64,000 nucleotides of DNA from an uncultured Robinsoniella sp. (GCA_900540475.1 UQGG01000038.1:7867-71866), one strand, 5' to 3'. Shown: positions 23,496 to 32,752, counted from the first letter of the stretch. Notes: generated by a model not told the origin, from the letters alone. Numbers and translations: made by a program.

Positions 23496-24337
23496 TTGCG
23501 GTAAAGGAGCTGACGTTTGCATATGGTAAGAACAAACAGGCGCTCCACGGGCTAAATTTTAAGGTGAAATCCGGAGAAATATTCGGATTTCTGGGTCCAA
23601 ACGGGTCAGGCAAATCTACGACACAAAAAATACTCACCGGGATTTTAAAAGGATATGGAGGAGAAATATCTCTATTTGGTAAGAATCCCTCACTGGATCC
23701 GGTTGAATTTCACCAGAAGATAGGTGTGCTTTTCGAGTTCCCATACTTATATGCCAATTTAAGTGCATTGGATAATCTGAATTACTTTGCATCATTTTAT
23801 CCCGCTAAACAACGGCGTGATATAGGTGAATTGCTGGAGATACTGGAGTTCAGGACGGATTTTCTGAAAAAGCCGGTATCCTCTTATTCCAAAGGCATGC
23901 GTCAGCGGGTGAGTATGGCGCGGGCATTGCTAAGTAATCCCAGGCTTTTGTTCCTGGATGAACCTACAAGCGGACTGGATCCGGCGGGAGCCATTTTATT
24001 TCGGAAGATTATTGAAGAGGAACGCAGGAAGGGAACGACCGTGTTTCTCACCACCCACAATATGCACGATGCGGATCTGCTTTGTGACAGAGTTGCCTTT
24101 ATTTCCAATGGAACTATTGCGGCGCTTGATACACCTAAGAAATTAAAGGAGCGCAGCAGCAGTAAGGAAATTATGATTGAATATCGGTATCTTGGAAAAC
24201 GGGTAAGCAGGATCATACTGCCGCCAGAGCTGGAGGCGGGCATTTCCTTTCCACATGATGAGATCATCAGCATTCACTCCAAAGAACCCACATTGGAGGA
24301 AATGTTTATCCAATATACGGGAAGGGGGCTGACCTGA
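23492..24337 (+). CDS. ABC transporter ATP-binding protein
   Basis: The 281-residue ATPase has Walker A GPNGSGKS at about 37-44, a Q-loop-like segment KIGVLFEFPYLYANL, signature YSKGMRQRVSM, Walker B LLFLDEPTSGLDP and switch His in LTTHNM. A C-terminal ~60-residue extension (after about 220) is typical of exporters for drugs, lantibiotics or peptides. It starts in an ATGA overlap with the small membrane protein and ends one base into the first permease gene. It would energise the two permeases encoded next. Confidence 0.93.
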   Translation: MIAVKELTFAYGKNKQALHGLNFKVKSGEIFGFLGPNGSGKSTTQKILTGILKGYGGEISLFGKNPSLDPVEFHQKIGVLFEFPYLYANLSALDNLNYFASFYPAKQRRDIGELLEILEFRTDFLKKPVSSYSKGMRQRVSMARALLSNPRLLFLDEPTSGLDPAGAILFRKIIEEERRKGTTVFLTTHNMHDADLLCDRVAFISNGTIAALDTPKKLKERSSSKEIMIEYRYLGKRVSRIILPPELEAGISFPHDEIISIHSKEPTLEEMFIQYTGRGLT

Positions 24338-25329
24338 TGGAAAACAGTTTTCTGTCTTTGATAAAAAAAGATTTCCGTATGATGCTTTCGGGAAGGTTTT
24401 TTCTGTTGGCACTGGGATCACTGATCCTGTATTCCTGCTATATCAATTTAGTTTATGTGAAAACAGACCAGGATATTTATCCGGTATATCTATTTGACCC
24501 TGCGGGAAAGCAGCGCAATCCATCAGCGGAGGTCATCTCGGTAAATTCAAAAGAAGGGCTGCAAAAGGTCTGTCTGGATGGTTATGCTGTTGGGATTGAT
24601 GCCAGCGGCGATACAACGGAAATTATAATGGTCAGCTCCGGAAGCAGTAAGTCAGACCATCATCGGGGGGCTTATGCACAGTCATTGCTTTGGAATACCG
24701 GTGGGAGCCGTGCCCTGGTTATGGGAAACAATAATAAAGAAATGAAAAACCGTCGTGAGATCACCAGTGAGTTTTTGTTTTTTGAACTTACAGCAGTCGG
24801 TTTCCTGGGAGTTGCATCAACGCTGTTTAAAGAAAAGCAGATGGGAGTCATTCGCGTGCATAGTATTCTGCCTGTAAGCAAAGCTGCATTTATAGGTTCT
24901 AAGCTGTTACTGTTTATTTTGTCGGATGTGCTGTTTGCTGTCCTGCTCACGATTATCAATTTAGGGATTCCATCTGCCCTGGCTGTAATGCCTGATGTGC
25001 TGCTTCAGGTGGGGATACTTTCCACGATCATGTCTTTGACCGGCTTCCTCTGTGCCGTATGGATTCCAGATTTTAAGCAGTTTTCCTTACTCTACCTGGT
25101 GTTAGCAATTTTTATTACCATACCGGTCTTTCTTGCAGGACAGACAAGTGTATCCTGGGGATGGATAAACTTTCATCCAATGTACCATTTGTTTATGGCT
25201 ATGAAGAATGCTTATTTTGGAACACCAGACAGTAACAGCATTTATTATCTTGTATGTATTGCGGTTATTGGATTTCTGTTTTATTTTGCCAGGAGAGTTT
25301 TAAGCCGGGAAATGGCAAAGGAGGGATAA
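24337..25329 (+). CDS. ABC-2 type transporter permease
   Basis: The 330-residue protein has one N-terminal membrane span (about 20-36), an outer domain of roughly 100 residues, and five or more spans from about 145 to the end (FFELTAVGFLGVASTLF; LLFILSDVLFAVLLTIINLGI; YLVLAIFITIPVFLAG; YLVCIAVIGFLFYF). This is the ABC-2 layout of fluoroquinolone or peptide exporter permeases. The start shares its A with the ATPase stop. It probably heterodimerises with the next permease, which has the same layout. The substrate is unknown. Confidence 0.86.
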   Translation: MENSFLSLIKKDFRMMLSGRFFLLALGSLILYSCYINLVYVKTDQDIYPVYLFDPAGKQRNPSAEVISVNSKEGLQKVCLDGYAVGIDASGDTTEIIMVSSGSSKSDHHRGAYAQSLLWNTGGSRALVMGNNNKEMKNRREITSEFLFFELTAVGFLGVASTLFKEKQMGVIRVHSILPVSKAAFIGSKLLLFILSDVLFAVLLTIINLGIPSALAVMPDVLLQVGILSTIMSLTGFLCAVWIPDFKQFSLLYLVLAIFITIPVFLAGQTSVSWGWINFHPMYHLFMAMKNAYFGTPDSNSIYYLVCIAVIGFLFYFARRVLSREMAKEG

Positions 25330-25330
25330 A

Positions 25331-26362
25331 ATGAACGGACTCAAATATCAACTGAAAAATATCAGTAAAGATAAAATGTGTATCCTCTCATTTTTACTGC
25401 CGGTCATTGTTGGAATAGCCATTCATTTTATATCAGGATCAAGTTTAACTGCAATACAGGAGACATCTTTTGGCATTATTGAAAATGATTTGCCGAAAGA
25501 AACGGCAGAATGGCTGAAAGACAGCGGAGCAGTGACAACGTTTGGAAGTATACGGGAATTAAAAGCACAGATCCTGAATCCGTCATCTCAAATGATAGGA
25601 GTGCTGCGAAACGGAGACAGCATTCAGACAATGCGGGCAGGTGATGAATTAAGCGTCACAGTTAAAATCGCTGATACCCTGCCTGTGCTCTATGATAACC
25701 GCAGTTTATTTGGCGACGAAAATGTGAATATTTTTCCAAATGCCAGTGGCGGTAATGTGTTAAAATCTTTGCTGATTGTCATTACAATGGTGACGGCTAT
25801 GTTTATGGGATGTACCTTTAATGCCATGAGTATGATTGGGGAAAAAGAAGATGGGGTTGCATTGATTAATGAAATACTGCCTGTGACACCGGCAAATTAT
25901 CTGCTCCAGAAAATCCTGCTGGGATTTGCCGGAGGAGTATTCTCCACAATACTGACAGCATGTGCCTGTATGCGCCCGGAGTTATCCCAGATTCCCCGGA
26001 TCCTGCTTCTGATTAACTTTTCTGCTTTTATTTCGGCTTTGGCAGGCTTATTTATCGGGAAGATAGCAGATGGACTTATGGTGGGAATTGTGTATTTGAA
26101 AATGGTCATGATATTATTTATCGCACCACCGGTCGTCTGCTATCTGGTGGCGCCAAGAGAAGGTATAGTATGGAGATTGTCATATCTGCTGCCATCTGGC
26201 GCAACATTTTACGGGCTTATGAATTTGATGAATGGCAGGACGGCAGAAGCAGGTAAGGATATTGCAATTCTGCTGGTTCACTGTGCGGTATGGTTTTTGA
26301 CTTATCTTATTATATGGAAGGGGAAAGGGAAAAAGTTCCGGCATGTGAAATTGCGGGATTAA
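25331..26362 (+). CDS. ABC-2 type transporter permease
   Basis: The 343-residue protein has an N-terminal span (about 17-33), an outer domain and a C-terminal membrane block. Spans include SLLIVITMVTAMFMGCTF, ILLGFAGGVFSTILTACACM, LLINFSAFISALAGLFIG and IAILLVHCAVWFLTYLII. MGCTFNAMSMIGEKEDGVALI matches the ABC-2 cytoplasmic loop. It starts one base after the preceding permease stop, so the four genes 23343-26362 are one operon. With its partner it should export a drug, peptide or lipid. The nearby two-component system and MarR regulator fit a resistance role by position only. Confidence 0.86.
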   Translation: MNGLKYQLKNISKDKMCILSFLLPVIVGIAIHFISGSSLTAIQETSFGIIENDLPKETAEWLKDSGAVTTFGSIRELKAQILNPSSQMIGVLRNGDSIQTMRAGDELSVTVKIADTLPVLYDNRSLFGDENVNIFPNASGGNVLKSLLIVITMVTAMFMGCTFNAMSMIGEKEDGVALINEILPVTPANYLLQKILLGFAGGVFSTILTACACMRPELSQIPRILLLINFSAFISALAGLFIGKIADGLMVGIVYLKMVMILFIAPPVVCYLVAPREGIVWRLSYLLPSGATFYGLMNLMNGRTAEAGKDIAILLVHCAVWFLTYLIIWKGKGKKFRHVKLRD

Positions 26363-26385
26363 ATTATATAGAGTTTTGTTGTTGA

Positions 26386-26423
26386 TTGTGATAAGATAAC
26401 TTTAAGAAGATATCTTATCACAA
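26386..26423. repeat. Perfect 13-bp inverted repeat before the diguanylate cyclase gene
   Basis: TTGTGATAAGATA (26386-26398) and TATCTTATCACAA (26411-26423) are perfect arms with a 12-base loop. There is no T-tract on the + strand, so an operator or a weak terminator are both possible. It lies 24 bases after the exporter operon and 61 before the next start. Confidence 0.6.
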
Positions 26424-26484
26424 GAGTGAGTCTTAAGATTTGAGGAATATTTCAATGAGATTCAGGAACGACGGAGCAGGATAT

Positions 26485-28152
26485 ATGAACAAAAAAAATA
26501 AGATTACGTTAAGAAGAATATTAACATGTTTGTCCGGTATACTGTTGATTACGATGTTATTGAATGTAATTAATACGACAGCGCTGCCGGATGTCCGCCC
26601 CCAGGTCGAGAAATGCAGACTGTTCCAGGATGGTTGGCAGCTGGAAGGAAAAGAGGGAGATGGGGTTCAATTTCCATTAAAATACAAAAATGAAGAAGGA
26701 TACATAAGTCTTAAAAATCAGATGCCCAAGGTGAAGGATGGAGAAAAAATAATATTTAATAATGGATACCAGGAAGTCCGGGTTTATATCGGACAGGAGT
26801 GTGTCTATGAATATGGTTTTGATACCAAGCCTCCTGTGGGGAGTATGCTGGGGTACATTTCCTGTCAGATACCGGTATCTACTGCGGACAGCGGCAAGGA
26901 TATTACCATAGAATTACGGCGCCCCTATAAAAATCTGTCAGGAGGAGTCGGCTCTGTCAAAATAGGTACGGCAGGCGCGTATGTTACAGAAGTAATATAC
27001 AATAATGTGGGAAAGATAGGATGTATCTTATTTCTGCTGTTATTTGGGATTGTTTTGCTTATCGTTTATGCAGGACTTTACATCAAAAAGCTTAATTATA
27101 ATTTTGATTCATTTTTATATCTGGGATTATTCATGGTGATTTCCTCGGTGTGGATCTGGTCTGATTCCGAGCTATCCCAGCTTATGATCGGGAACAGCGT
27201 GGCTTTATGCATCCTCTCTTTTATCAGCTTTATGGCAATGCCGGTCTATATGCTGTCTTTTGTAAAAAACATATGTAAGGATAAAGGAAAATATATTGAG
27301 CTGATACAAACCGTATTATGGGTCAATATGATTGTCCAGAGTCTTATTTATATGGGAAATATAGCTGATTTTCCCCAGATGCTGATTATTACCCATTTAA
27401 TGATGTTTCTGGTGATTATTATTTTAGTGGCATTTTTATTATATGAAGCGGTGAAAATGAATTCCAGGAAAGCGAAAGGGATGTTGTGTGCCATTCTGGT
27501 TCTGACTGTTTTTTCTATAATTGCACTGATCCGTTTTTACACCAATCCAATGGAGGATAACAGCAAATTTTTCAGATATGGACTGATTGCTTTCCTGATT
27601 ATTCTGATTTATTTAAATTATGAAGAACTTTTTCTCTATCTGAAGGAGAAGACGCAGTTTGAACTCTATGAAAAAATGGCTTATTCGGATATGATGACAC
27701 AGACTATGAACCGCATTTCCTTTGATGAATTTATGGAACAGGAAAAAGCGAAGGATAAAAATCAGGAGCACAAAGCCCCCCTTGCATTTGTGATGCTGGA
27801 TTTAAATAATCTGAAGCAGACAAATGACTTATATGGACACAAGTCAGGGGATGAGGTGATTAAAGGGGCAGCAGAATGTATTAAGCAGGAATACGGCGGT
27901 GCGGGAGATATCTATAGAATCGGGGGAGATGAATTTTTGATTGCAATACATAAGGATGATGTGGATCTGGATGAATTGAACCGGGCATTGAAGGAGCGGA
28001 TCAGAAAATATAATAAAGTGCACAGCCACGACATCTCGATTGCCAGTGGCTCAGCAATCAGAGGGACCAGTAATAAAGATGCGGAAACATTGTTTAGGGA
28101 GGCGGACGAAAGGATGTATGTTGATAAGCAGCAGTGTAAAATGGGGGTTTAG
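26485..28152 (+). CDS. Membrane diguanylate cyclase with 7TM-type sensor module
   Basis: The 555-residue protein starts with a signal-anchor segment (about 9-30) and an extracytoplasmic beta-rich domain of about 150 residues, as in 7TM-DISM sensors. About seven membrane spans (roughly 175-385) and a C-terminal GGDEF domain follow. The active-site GGDEF is intact at about 480-484, and the DLNNLKQTNDLYGHKSGDE segment is the nucleotide-binding region. The inhibitory RxxD site is not present: Gly occupies the Arg position (GAGD). It would make cyclic di-GMP in response to an outer signal, without product feedback. The ATG at 26485 has GGAG 8 bases upstream; an earlier in-frame start at 26440 is less likely. 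Confidence 0.88.
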   Translation: MNKKNKITLRRILTCLSGILLITMLLNVINTTALPDVRPQVEKCRLFQDGWQLEGKEGDGVQFPLKYKNEEGYISLKNQMPKVKDGEKIIFNNGYQEVRVYIGQECVYEYGFDTKPPVGSMLGYISCQIPVSTADSGKDITIELRRPYKNLSGGVGSVKIGTAGAYVTEVIYNNVGKIGCILFLLLFGIVLLIVYAGLYIKKLNYNFDSFLYLGLFMVISSVWIWSDSELSQLMIGNSVALCILSFISFMAMPVYMLSFVKNICKDKGKYIELIQTVLWVNMIVQSLIYMGNIADFPQMLIITHLMMFLVIIILVAFLLYEAVKMNSRKAKGMLCAILVLTVFSIIALIRFYTNPMEDNSKFFRYGLIAFLIILIYLNYEELFLYLKEKTQFELYEKMAYSDMMTQTMNRISFDEFMEQEKAKDKNQEHKAPLAFVMLDLNNLKQTNDLYGHKSGDEVIKGAAECIKQEYGGAGDIYRIGGDEFLIAIHKDDVDLDELNRALKERIRKYNKVHSHDISIASGSAIRGTSNKDAETLFREADERMYVDKQQCKMGV

Positions 28153-28198
28153 CTGATAAAGGACACTACCTACATTCCACAAAGCGTCCTTAATCAGC
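28152..28198. terminator. Hairpin between convergent genes
   Basis: GCTGATAAAGGAC (28152-28164) pairs with GTCCTTAATCAGC (28186-28198), with one internal mismatch and a loop of about 21 bases. It starts inside the cyclase stop codon and faces the convergent AraC-type gene. No long T-tract is present on either strand. Confidence 0.55.
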
Positions 28199-28208
28199 AA
28201 AACACCTA

Positions 28209-29042
28209 TCAATACCGATTGCGTTTTCTCCACTCATTTGGAGATATATTCATGATATTTTTAAATGCACGTGTAAAATGAAATTGATTGGCATAGCCCA
28301 CTAAAGGAGAGATCTGGGCGATCGTCATATCAGTGGAGCGAAGAAACTCACAGGATTTATGAATGCGGTATGTGATCAAAAATTCCTGTGGGCTTTTTTG
28401 TGTCATTTTTTTGAAAAGTTTACTGAAATAGCTGCGGTTCAGGCTGAGATTGGCCGCCATATCTTCCACGGAAATATCTTTCATATAGTAATTCTCAATA
28501 AAATCCACAGTAGATTGAATATAAAATTTCTTAATATCATTTTTCGGGAGGGCTCTTGCTGTTTTAGAGCTTTCGATCAGCGCGCTGAAAAACAAATAAG
28601 TATAGCCCATGATCTCCGGGGCAGGGGAGTCCGGATGGTCGATTATATAGCTGAGATAAGCATATACTTTCTTTTTTCCCTCTTCATTTAAGGAATTATA
28701 TATTGGTGATTCATGTGAAAGTCCTGCATGATTGACATATTCTTTTGCTTTTAGACCGTCAAATTCTATCCACATATATTCCCAGGGATCTTTTTCATCA
28801 GCAGTATAGTGAATGACTTTATTCGGCTCGATTAAGAATGCCTGGCCTGCGTGCAGATGGTATTCTGCTTCGGATTTTTCGGTACCAGCCCGGTAAACGC
28901 CAGTTCCGGATATAATATAGTGAATCAGGTAATGATTTCTCATCGCCGGACCGAAGGTATGAAAAGGCTCACATTGCTGGTAGCCATATTGATAAATGGT
29001 AATATCAAAAAAATCATTACTCAAAAAAAGATAGTCGCGCAC
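28209..29042 (-). CDS. AraC-family regulator of alpha-galactoside utilisation (MsmR/RafR-like)
   Basis: The 277-residue protein has an N-terminal cupin-like sugar-sensing domain (HYLIHYIISGTGVYRAG; GQAFLIEPNKVIHYTAD). A C-terminal AraC DNA-binding domain follows, with helix-turn-helix 1 around ISVEDMAANLSLNRSYFSKLF and helix-turn-helix 2 around TIAQISPLVGYANQFHFTRAF, ending ISPNEWRK. The start is GTG at 29042 with GAGGTG 8 bases upstream. It is divergent from a sugar ABC transporter and alpha-galactosidase operon, the arrangement of MsmR/RafR activators. The inducer is probably an alpha-galactoside such as melibiose or raffinose. Function is inferred from context and domain layout. Confidence 0.9.
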   Translation of the reverse strand: MRDYLFLSNDFFDITIYQYGYQQCEPFHTFGPAMRNHYLIHYIISGTGVYRAGTEKSEAEYHLHAGQAFLIEPNKVIHYTADEKDPWEYMWIEFDGLKAKEYVNHAGLSHESPIYNSLNEEGKKKVYAYLSYIIDHPDSPAPEIMGYTYLFFSALIESSKTARALPKNDIKKFYIQSTVDFIENYYMKDISVEDMAANLSLNRSYFSKLFKKMTQKSPQEFLITYRIHKSCEFLRSTDMTIAQISPLVGYANQFHFTRAFKNIMNISPNEWRKRNRY

Positions 29043-29077
29043 GTTTTAGCACCTCATTTCCATAAATTATCTTTTGT

Positions 29078-29107
29078 ATTATATACCATTATGTGTCCTA
29101 GCGTCAA
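29078..29107 (-). promoter_or_regulatory. Promoter of the AraC-type gene
   Basis: On the minus strand TTGACG (29107-29102) and TATAAT (29083-29078) have an 18-base spacer, about 35 bases before the GTG start. Confidence 0.65.
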
Positions 29108-29222
29108 TGACAGAGTATAAATGACACATAAAGGTATAAATGAAATAATACCATCGCATGTACAAGGTTTGTGTAAAGTGTTAATATAAATCACATAGAA
29201 AAAGGCGTATTAGTCAAAATGC

Positions 29223-29251
29223 TGGAAATATAAGGCTGCAGACTCTATAAT
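29223..29251 (+). promoter_or_regulatory. Candidate promoter of the alpha-galactoside operon
   Basis: TGGAAA (29223-29228) and a perfect TATAAT (29246-29251) have a 17-base spacer, 110 bases before the lipoprotein start. The weak -35 fits dependence on an AraC-type activator. The rest of 29108-29222 shows no gene. Confidence 0.5.
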
Positions 29252-29360
29252 TCCCATAATAAGTTTGATGATATGCTGAAAGACTTGATAATAGGACCAG
29301 AAACAGTTTATGAAAAACAAATGACAGGAAGTAATATTAAGGTAAAAGGAGATTTAGAAA

Positions 29361-30701
29361 ATGATAAAAATGAAAAAAACATGCGCACTTGTTATGGCGG
29401 GAATTATGGGATTATCCCTTACAGCTTGCGGCAGTTCAGGAAATACAGGAGACGGAAATGCTACAGATAGTACCACGAAGGAATCTGCAGCAGGAGATAC
29501 AGCATCAACTACTGAAAATGCATCCGGTGATGCGCTTTCCGTTATGATCTGGGATACTTACCAGGAACCGGGCTTAAAACAGATTATGGATGATTTTACA
29601 AAAGAGACGGGCATCCCAACACAGATTCAGGTTGTTACCTGGAATGAATACTGGACACTGTTGGAAGCAGGAGCACAGGGCGGATCAATGCCGGATGTAT
29701 TCTGGATGCATTCCAATGAAGCACAGAGATATATGGAAAATGATATGCTTCTTGATCTGACCGATAAAATCAAGGATAGTGATAAACTGGATATGAGTAA
29801 GTTCCCGGAAGACATCAAGGAACTTTATTCTTATAATGATCATGTCTATGCAGTTCCAAAAGACATTGATACAATCGCACTCTGGTATAACAAAACCATG
29901 TTTGACGAAGCCGGTGTAGCATATCCGGATGATACATGGACCTGGGATACCCTTGCGGAAGCAGCGAAAAAACTGACAAAAGAAGACGGATCACAATATG
30001 GTCTTGGAATGAAGAGTGATACAAACCACGAAGGTTATTACAATATCATCTATGATATGGGCGGAAAAGTAATATCTGATGATAAAAAGACTTCCGGATA
30101 TGATGATCCGAATACCATTAAGGCAATGCAGTATGTTGAGCAGCTGATCAAAGACGGTTCTATGCCAAGCAGCCAGACCCTTTCAGAAAACGGACCGGAT
30201 GTATTACTGAGATCCGGACAGCTGGCTATGGCATTCCAGGGTTCCTGGATGATCTCCAGTTTCAAAGATGATGACTATGCCAAAGAGAATCTGGACGTAG
30301 CAATTATGCCAAAAGATGCGGAATCTGGAAGAAGATGTTCCGTATACAACGGACTTGGATGGGCAGCATCCGCGAATGGTAAAAATACAGATAATGCATG
30401 GAAACTGATTGAATATCTTGGAACAGAAGCAGCACAGAAAAAACAGGCTGAGTTAGGTGTTACCATGTCCGCGTATGAAGGAACATCCGAAGACTGGGTT
30501 AAATCTGCACCTGAATTTAATTTACAGGCATATTTAGATGTACGGGATGATATGGTAATCAGACCTTATTCCAGATCTACTGTAATCTGGGAAAACAAAA
30601 CAAATGAACTCTTAAAAGACGTATGGGCAGGAAATGCTGATATGGCTGAAACCTGCAAGAAAATCGCAGAAGAAATGAATGCATCTTTAGCAGAAGAGTA
30701 A
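29361..30701 (+). CDS. Sugar ABC transporter substrate-binding lipoprotein (MsmE-like)
   Basis: The 446-residue protein starts with a lipoprotein signal, MIKMKKTCALVMAGIMGLSL, and a lipobox LTAC with Cys23. A Ser/Thr/Gly-rich linker follows, then a CUT1-family extracellular solute-binding fold. Family features include VMIWDTYQEPGLKQIMDDFT, VFWMHSNEAQRY and DTIALWYNKTMFDEAG. It would bind an oligosaccharide outside the membrane and deliver it to the two permeases encoded next. The ATG at 29361 has AAGGAG about 10 bases upstream. The operon carries an alpha-galactosidase, so raffinose-family sugars or melibiose are likely ligands. The ATPase is not encoded nearby and is presumably a shared MsmK-type subunit. 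Confidence 0.92.
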   Translation: MIKMKKTCALVMAGIMGLSLTACGSSGNTGDGNATDSTTKESAAGDTASTTENASGDALSVMIWDTYQEPGLKQIMDDFTKETGIPTQIQVVTWNEYWTLLEAGAQGGSMPDVFWMHSNEAQRYMENDMLLDLTDKIKDSDKLDMSKFPEDIKELYSYNDHVYAVPKDIDTIALWYNKTMFDEAGVAYPDDTWTWDTLAEAAKKLTKEDGSQYGLGMKSDTNHEGYYNIIYDMGGKVISDDKKTSGYDDPNTIKAMQYVEQLIKDGSMPSSQTLSENGPDVLLRSGQLAMAFQGSWMISSFKDDDYAKENLDVAIMPKDAESGRRCSVYNGLGWAASANGKNTDNAWKLIEYLGTEAAQKKQAELGVTMSAYEGTSEDWVKSAPEFNLQAYLDVRDDMVIRPYSRSTVIWENKTNELLKDVWAGNADMAETCKKIAEEMNASLAEE

Positions 30702-30767
30702 AATACAGATAAGTTACACTGCTTTAACAGTTATATGTAAGCAGATTGTGATTCATGGAAATAAGTG

Positions 30768-30797
30768 TGGCGGTATGGCAGGTCTGCTGTACCGCCA
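30768..30797 (+). terminator. Intercistronic hairpin after the substrate-binding protein gene
   Basis: TGGCGGTA (30768-30775) pairs with TACCGCCA (30790-30797), with further pairing of GGCAG and CTGC inside. It lacks a long T-tract. It probably stabilises the upstream mRNA or partly terminates, giving more binding protein than permease. Confidence 0.6.
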
Positions 30798-30827
30798 TCA
30801 AATTAAAAACGAAAGGAGTTGGGATAG

Positions 30828-31724
30828 ATGTCAAAGAAAAAAGTAAAAGGCACTTCCCGCGCCCGCAACGAATTTCTCTGGGGCTGGGCGTTTATATTGC
30901 CAACGATGATCGGGTTAATTGTTTTAAATATTATCCCAATCGTACAGACTATTTACCAGAGCTTTTTTAAGACCGGAGATTTTGGAAAGGGAAATATATT
31001 TGTTGGAGCAGACAATTATCTGAAACTTTTTGGCGACGGACAGGTGTGGCAGGCGTTATTAAATACTTTTAAATATGCAATCGTGGAAGTTCCTTTTTCC
31101 ATAGCCATTGCCCTTGTTCTGGCTGTTCTGCTCAATCGTAAGATGAAAGGGCGCAGCGTATACAGAACAATTTTCTTCCTGCCAATGGTTGCGGCACCTG
31201 CTGCAATTGCTATGGTATGGAGATGGTTATACAATTCTGACTTTGGTCTGATTAATAATCTGACCGGTGCAGACACCAATTGGATCTCGAACCCGAAGAT
31301 TGCGGTGTTTGCCATCGCGGTTGTGGGTGTATGGTCCATTATCGGTTACAATATGGTGTTGTTCTTATCAGGTTTGCAGGAAGTACCACATGACTATTAT
31401 GAGGCGGCAGAAATTGACGGTGCAACCGGCATCAAACAGTTTTTCCACATTACCATCCCGCTGATTTCCCCAACCATTTTCTTTGTACTGGTGACCAGGG
31501 TAATCGGTGCATTACAGGTATTTGATCTGATATTCATGGTGATGGACAAGTCTAATCCGGCTCTGGAAAAGACACAGTCGCTGGTTTACCTGTTCTACCG
31601 GTACTCATTTACGGAGAAAAATCTCGGCTATGGTTCCACAATCGTTGTACTGCTCTTAGTTGTGATTATGGTTATAACTGTATTCCAGATGATCGCACAG
31701 AGAAAATGGGTTCATTATAATTAG
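30828..31724 (+). CDS. Sugar ABC transporter permease (MalF/MsmF-like)
   Basis: The 298-residue protein has six predicted membrane spans and the CUT1 coupling loop EAAEIDGATGIKQFFHITIPL at about 187-207, the EAA motif that contacts the ATPase. It starts with a basic N-terminus, and the first span is FLWGWAFILPTMIGLIVLNI. The ATG at 30828 has AAAGGAG upstream. It pairs with the next gene, 14 bases downstream, to form the channel. The ATPase is not in the window. Confidence 0.93.
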   Translation: MSKKKVKGTSRARNEFLWGWAFILPTMIGLIVLNIIPIVQTIYQSFFKTGDFGKGNIFVGADNYLKLFGDGQVWQALLNTFKYAIVEVPFSIAIALVLAVLLNRKMKGRSVYRTIFFLPMVAAPAAIAMVWRWLYNSDFGLINNLTGADTNWISNPKIAVFAIAVVGVWSIIGYNMVLFLSGLQEVPHDYYEAAEIDGATGIKQFFHITIPLISPTIFFVLVTRVIGALQVFDLIFMVMDKSNPALEKTQSLVYLFYRYSFTEKNLGYGSTIVVLLLVVIMVITVFQMIAQRKWVHYN

Positions 31725-31738
31725 AAGGAGGGAAAGTA

Positions 31739-32569
31739 ATGGAATCGAAGAAAAAAGTAGTATCTGTATTGATTCATGTAATTTTGATTTTAATTTCTAT
31801 TACCATGCTGGTACCTTTCCTCTGGATGATTTTAACCGCATTTAAGTCGGTAACGGAAGCTACCCAGGTAGACCCTTTTATCATATTTCCAAAGGTTTGG
31901 AGAACAGATGCTTTTAAAGCGGTGTGGGATAATATGAATTTCCTGCTGCTTTATAAAAATACATTATTATTAATCATTGGCAGGGTATTATGTGCGGTAA
32001 TTACAGCCACGATGGCGGGCTATGCTTTTGGACGCCTGCATTTTAAGGGCAAGAACCTGATGTTCTCCCTTGTTTTGTTCCAGATGATGATTCCGGCGCA
32101 GATCTTTATCATACCCCAGTATCTGATGATCAGTAAAATGGGTATGATGAATACGATTTTTGCCCTGGTATTCCCGGGACTTGTAACAGCGTTTGGTACC
32201 TTTCTCTTAAGACAGGGATACATGGGGCTGCCAAATGATCTGGAAGAGGCAGCCAGACTGGACGGCTGTAATATTGGACAGACATTTTTATTTATCATGG
32301 CACCGTTAACAAGATCTGCAATGGTAGCACTGGGTATCTTTACCGCCGTATTTGCATTTAAAGATCTGATGTGGCCCATGATCGTAAACACAGATAAAAA
32401 CATGCTGACACTCTCTGCCGCACTTGCGAAAATGCAGGGACAGTATGTAACGAAATTCCCGGAACTGATGGCAGCATCCCTGATCGCCTGCCTCCCGATG
32501 ATCGTTATCTATGTAATATTCCAAAAACAGTTTATAGAAGGAATTGCTACTTCCGGCGGTAAGCTGTAA
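31739..32569 (+). CDS. Sugar ABC transporter permease (MalG/MsmG-like)
   Basis: The 276-residue protein has six membrane spans. The first is VSVLIHVILILISITMLVPF, followed by LWMILTAFKSVTEA. The EAA loop is DLEEAARLDGCNIGQTFLFI, and the C-terminus FQKQFIEGIATSGGKL is typical of MalG-type permeases. AAGGAGG lies just upstream of the ATG. It is the second half of the transporter. A 144-base palindromic element separates it from the alpha-galactosidase gene. Confidence 0.93.
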   Translation: MESKKKVVSVLIHVILILISITMLVPFLWMILTAFKSVTEATQVDPFIIFPKVWRTDAFKAVWDNMNFLLLYKNTLLLIIGRVLCAVITATMAGYAFGRLHFKGKNLMFSLVLFQMMIPAQIFIIPQYLMISKMGMMNTIFALVFPGLVTAFGTFLLRQGYMGLPNDLEEAARLDGCNIGQTFLFIMAPLTRSAMVALGIFTAVFAFKDLMWPMIVNTDKNMLTLSAALAKMQGQYVTKFPELMAASLIACLPMIVIYVIFQKQFIEGIATSGGKL

Positions 32570-32573
32570 AACA

Positions 32574-32717
32574 GTTACTATTCACGGGCAGGAATGCGCT
32601 GAACTGCGCATTCCGCGATAACGTGATTCAGGAGTGAGGGGCGATTTTTGCGTAGCAAAACTTTAAATATCGCTCCGAATCGTTACTATGAGCGGCCTTC
32701 TGGACGTGAATAGTAAC
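32574..32717. repeat. 144-bp palindromic intergenic element inside the operon
   Basis: The outer arms GTTACTATTCACG (32574-32586) and CGTGAATAGTAAC (32705-32717) are perfect. Inside are GGAATGCGC / GCGCATTCC with a 6-base loop, a TTTTGC-GTA-GCAAAA stem, and GGCGAT / ATCGC arms. The unit folds into a multibranched structure and contains no ORF. It looks like a dispersed palindromic repeat. Confidence 0.75.
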
Positions 32718-32752
32718 GTAAAACACGAATCGAAAAGAAGGAGGCCAATGGA

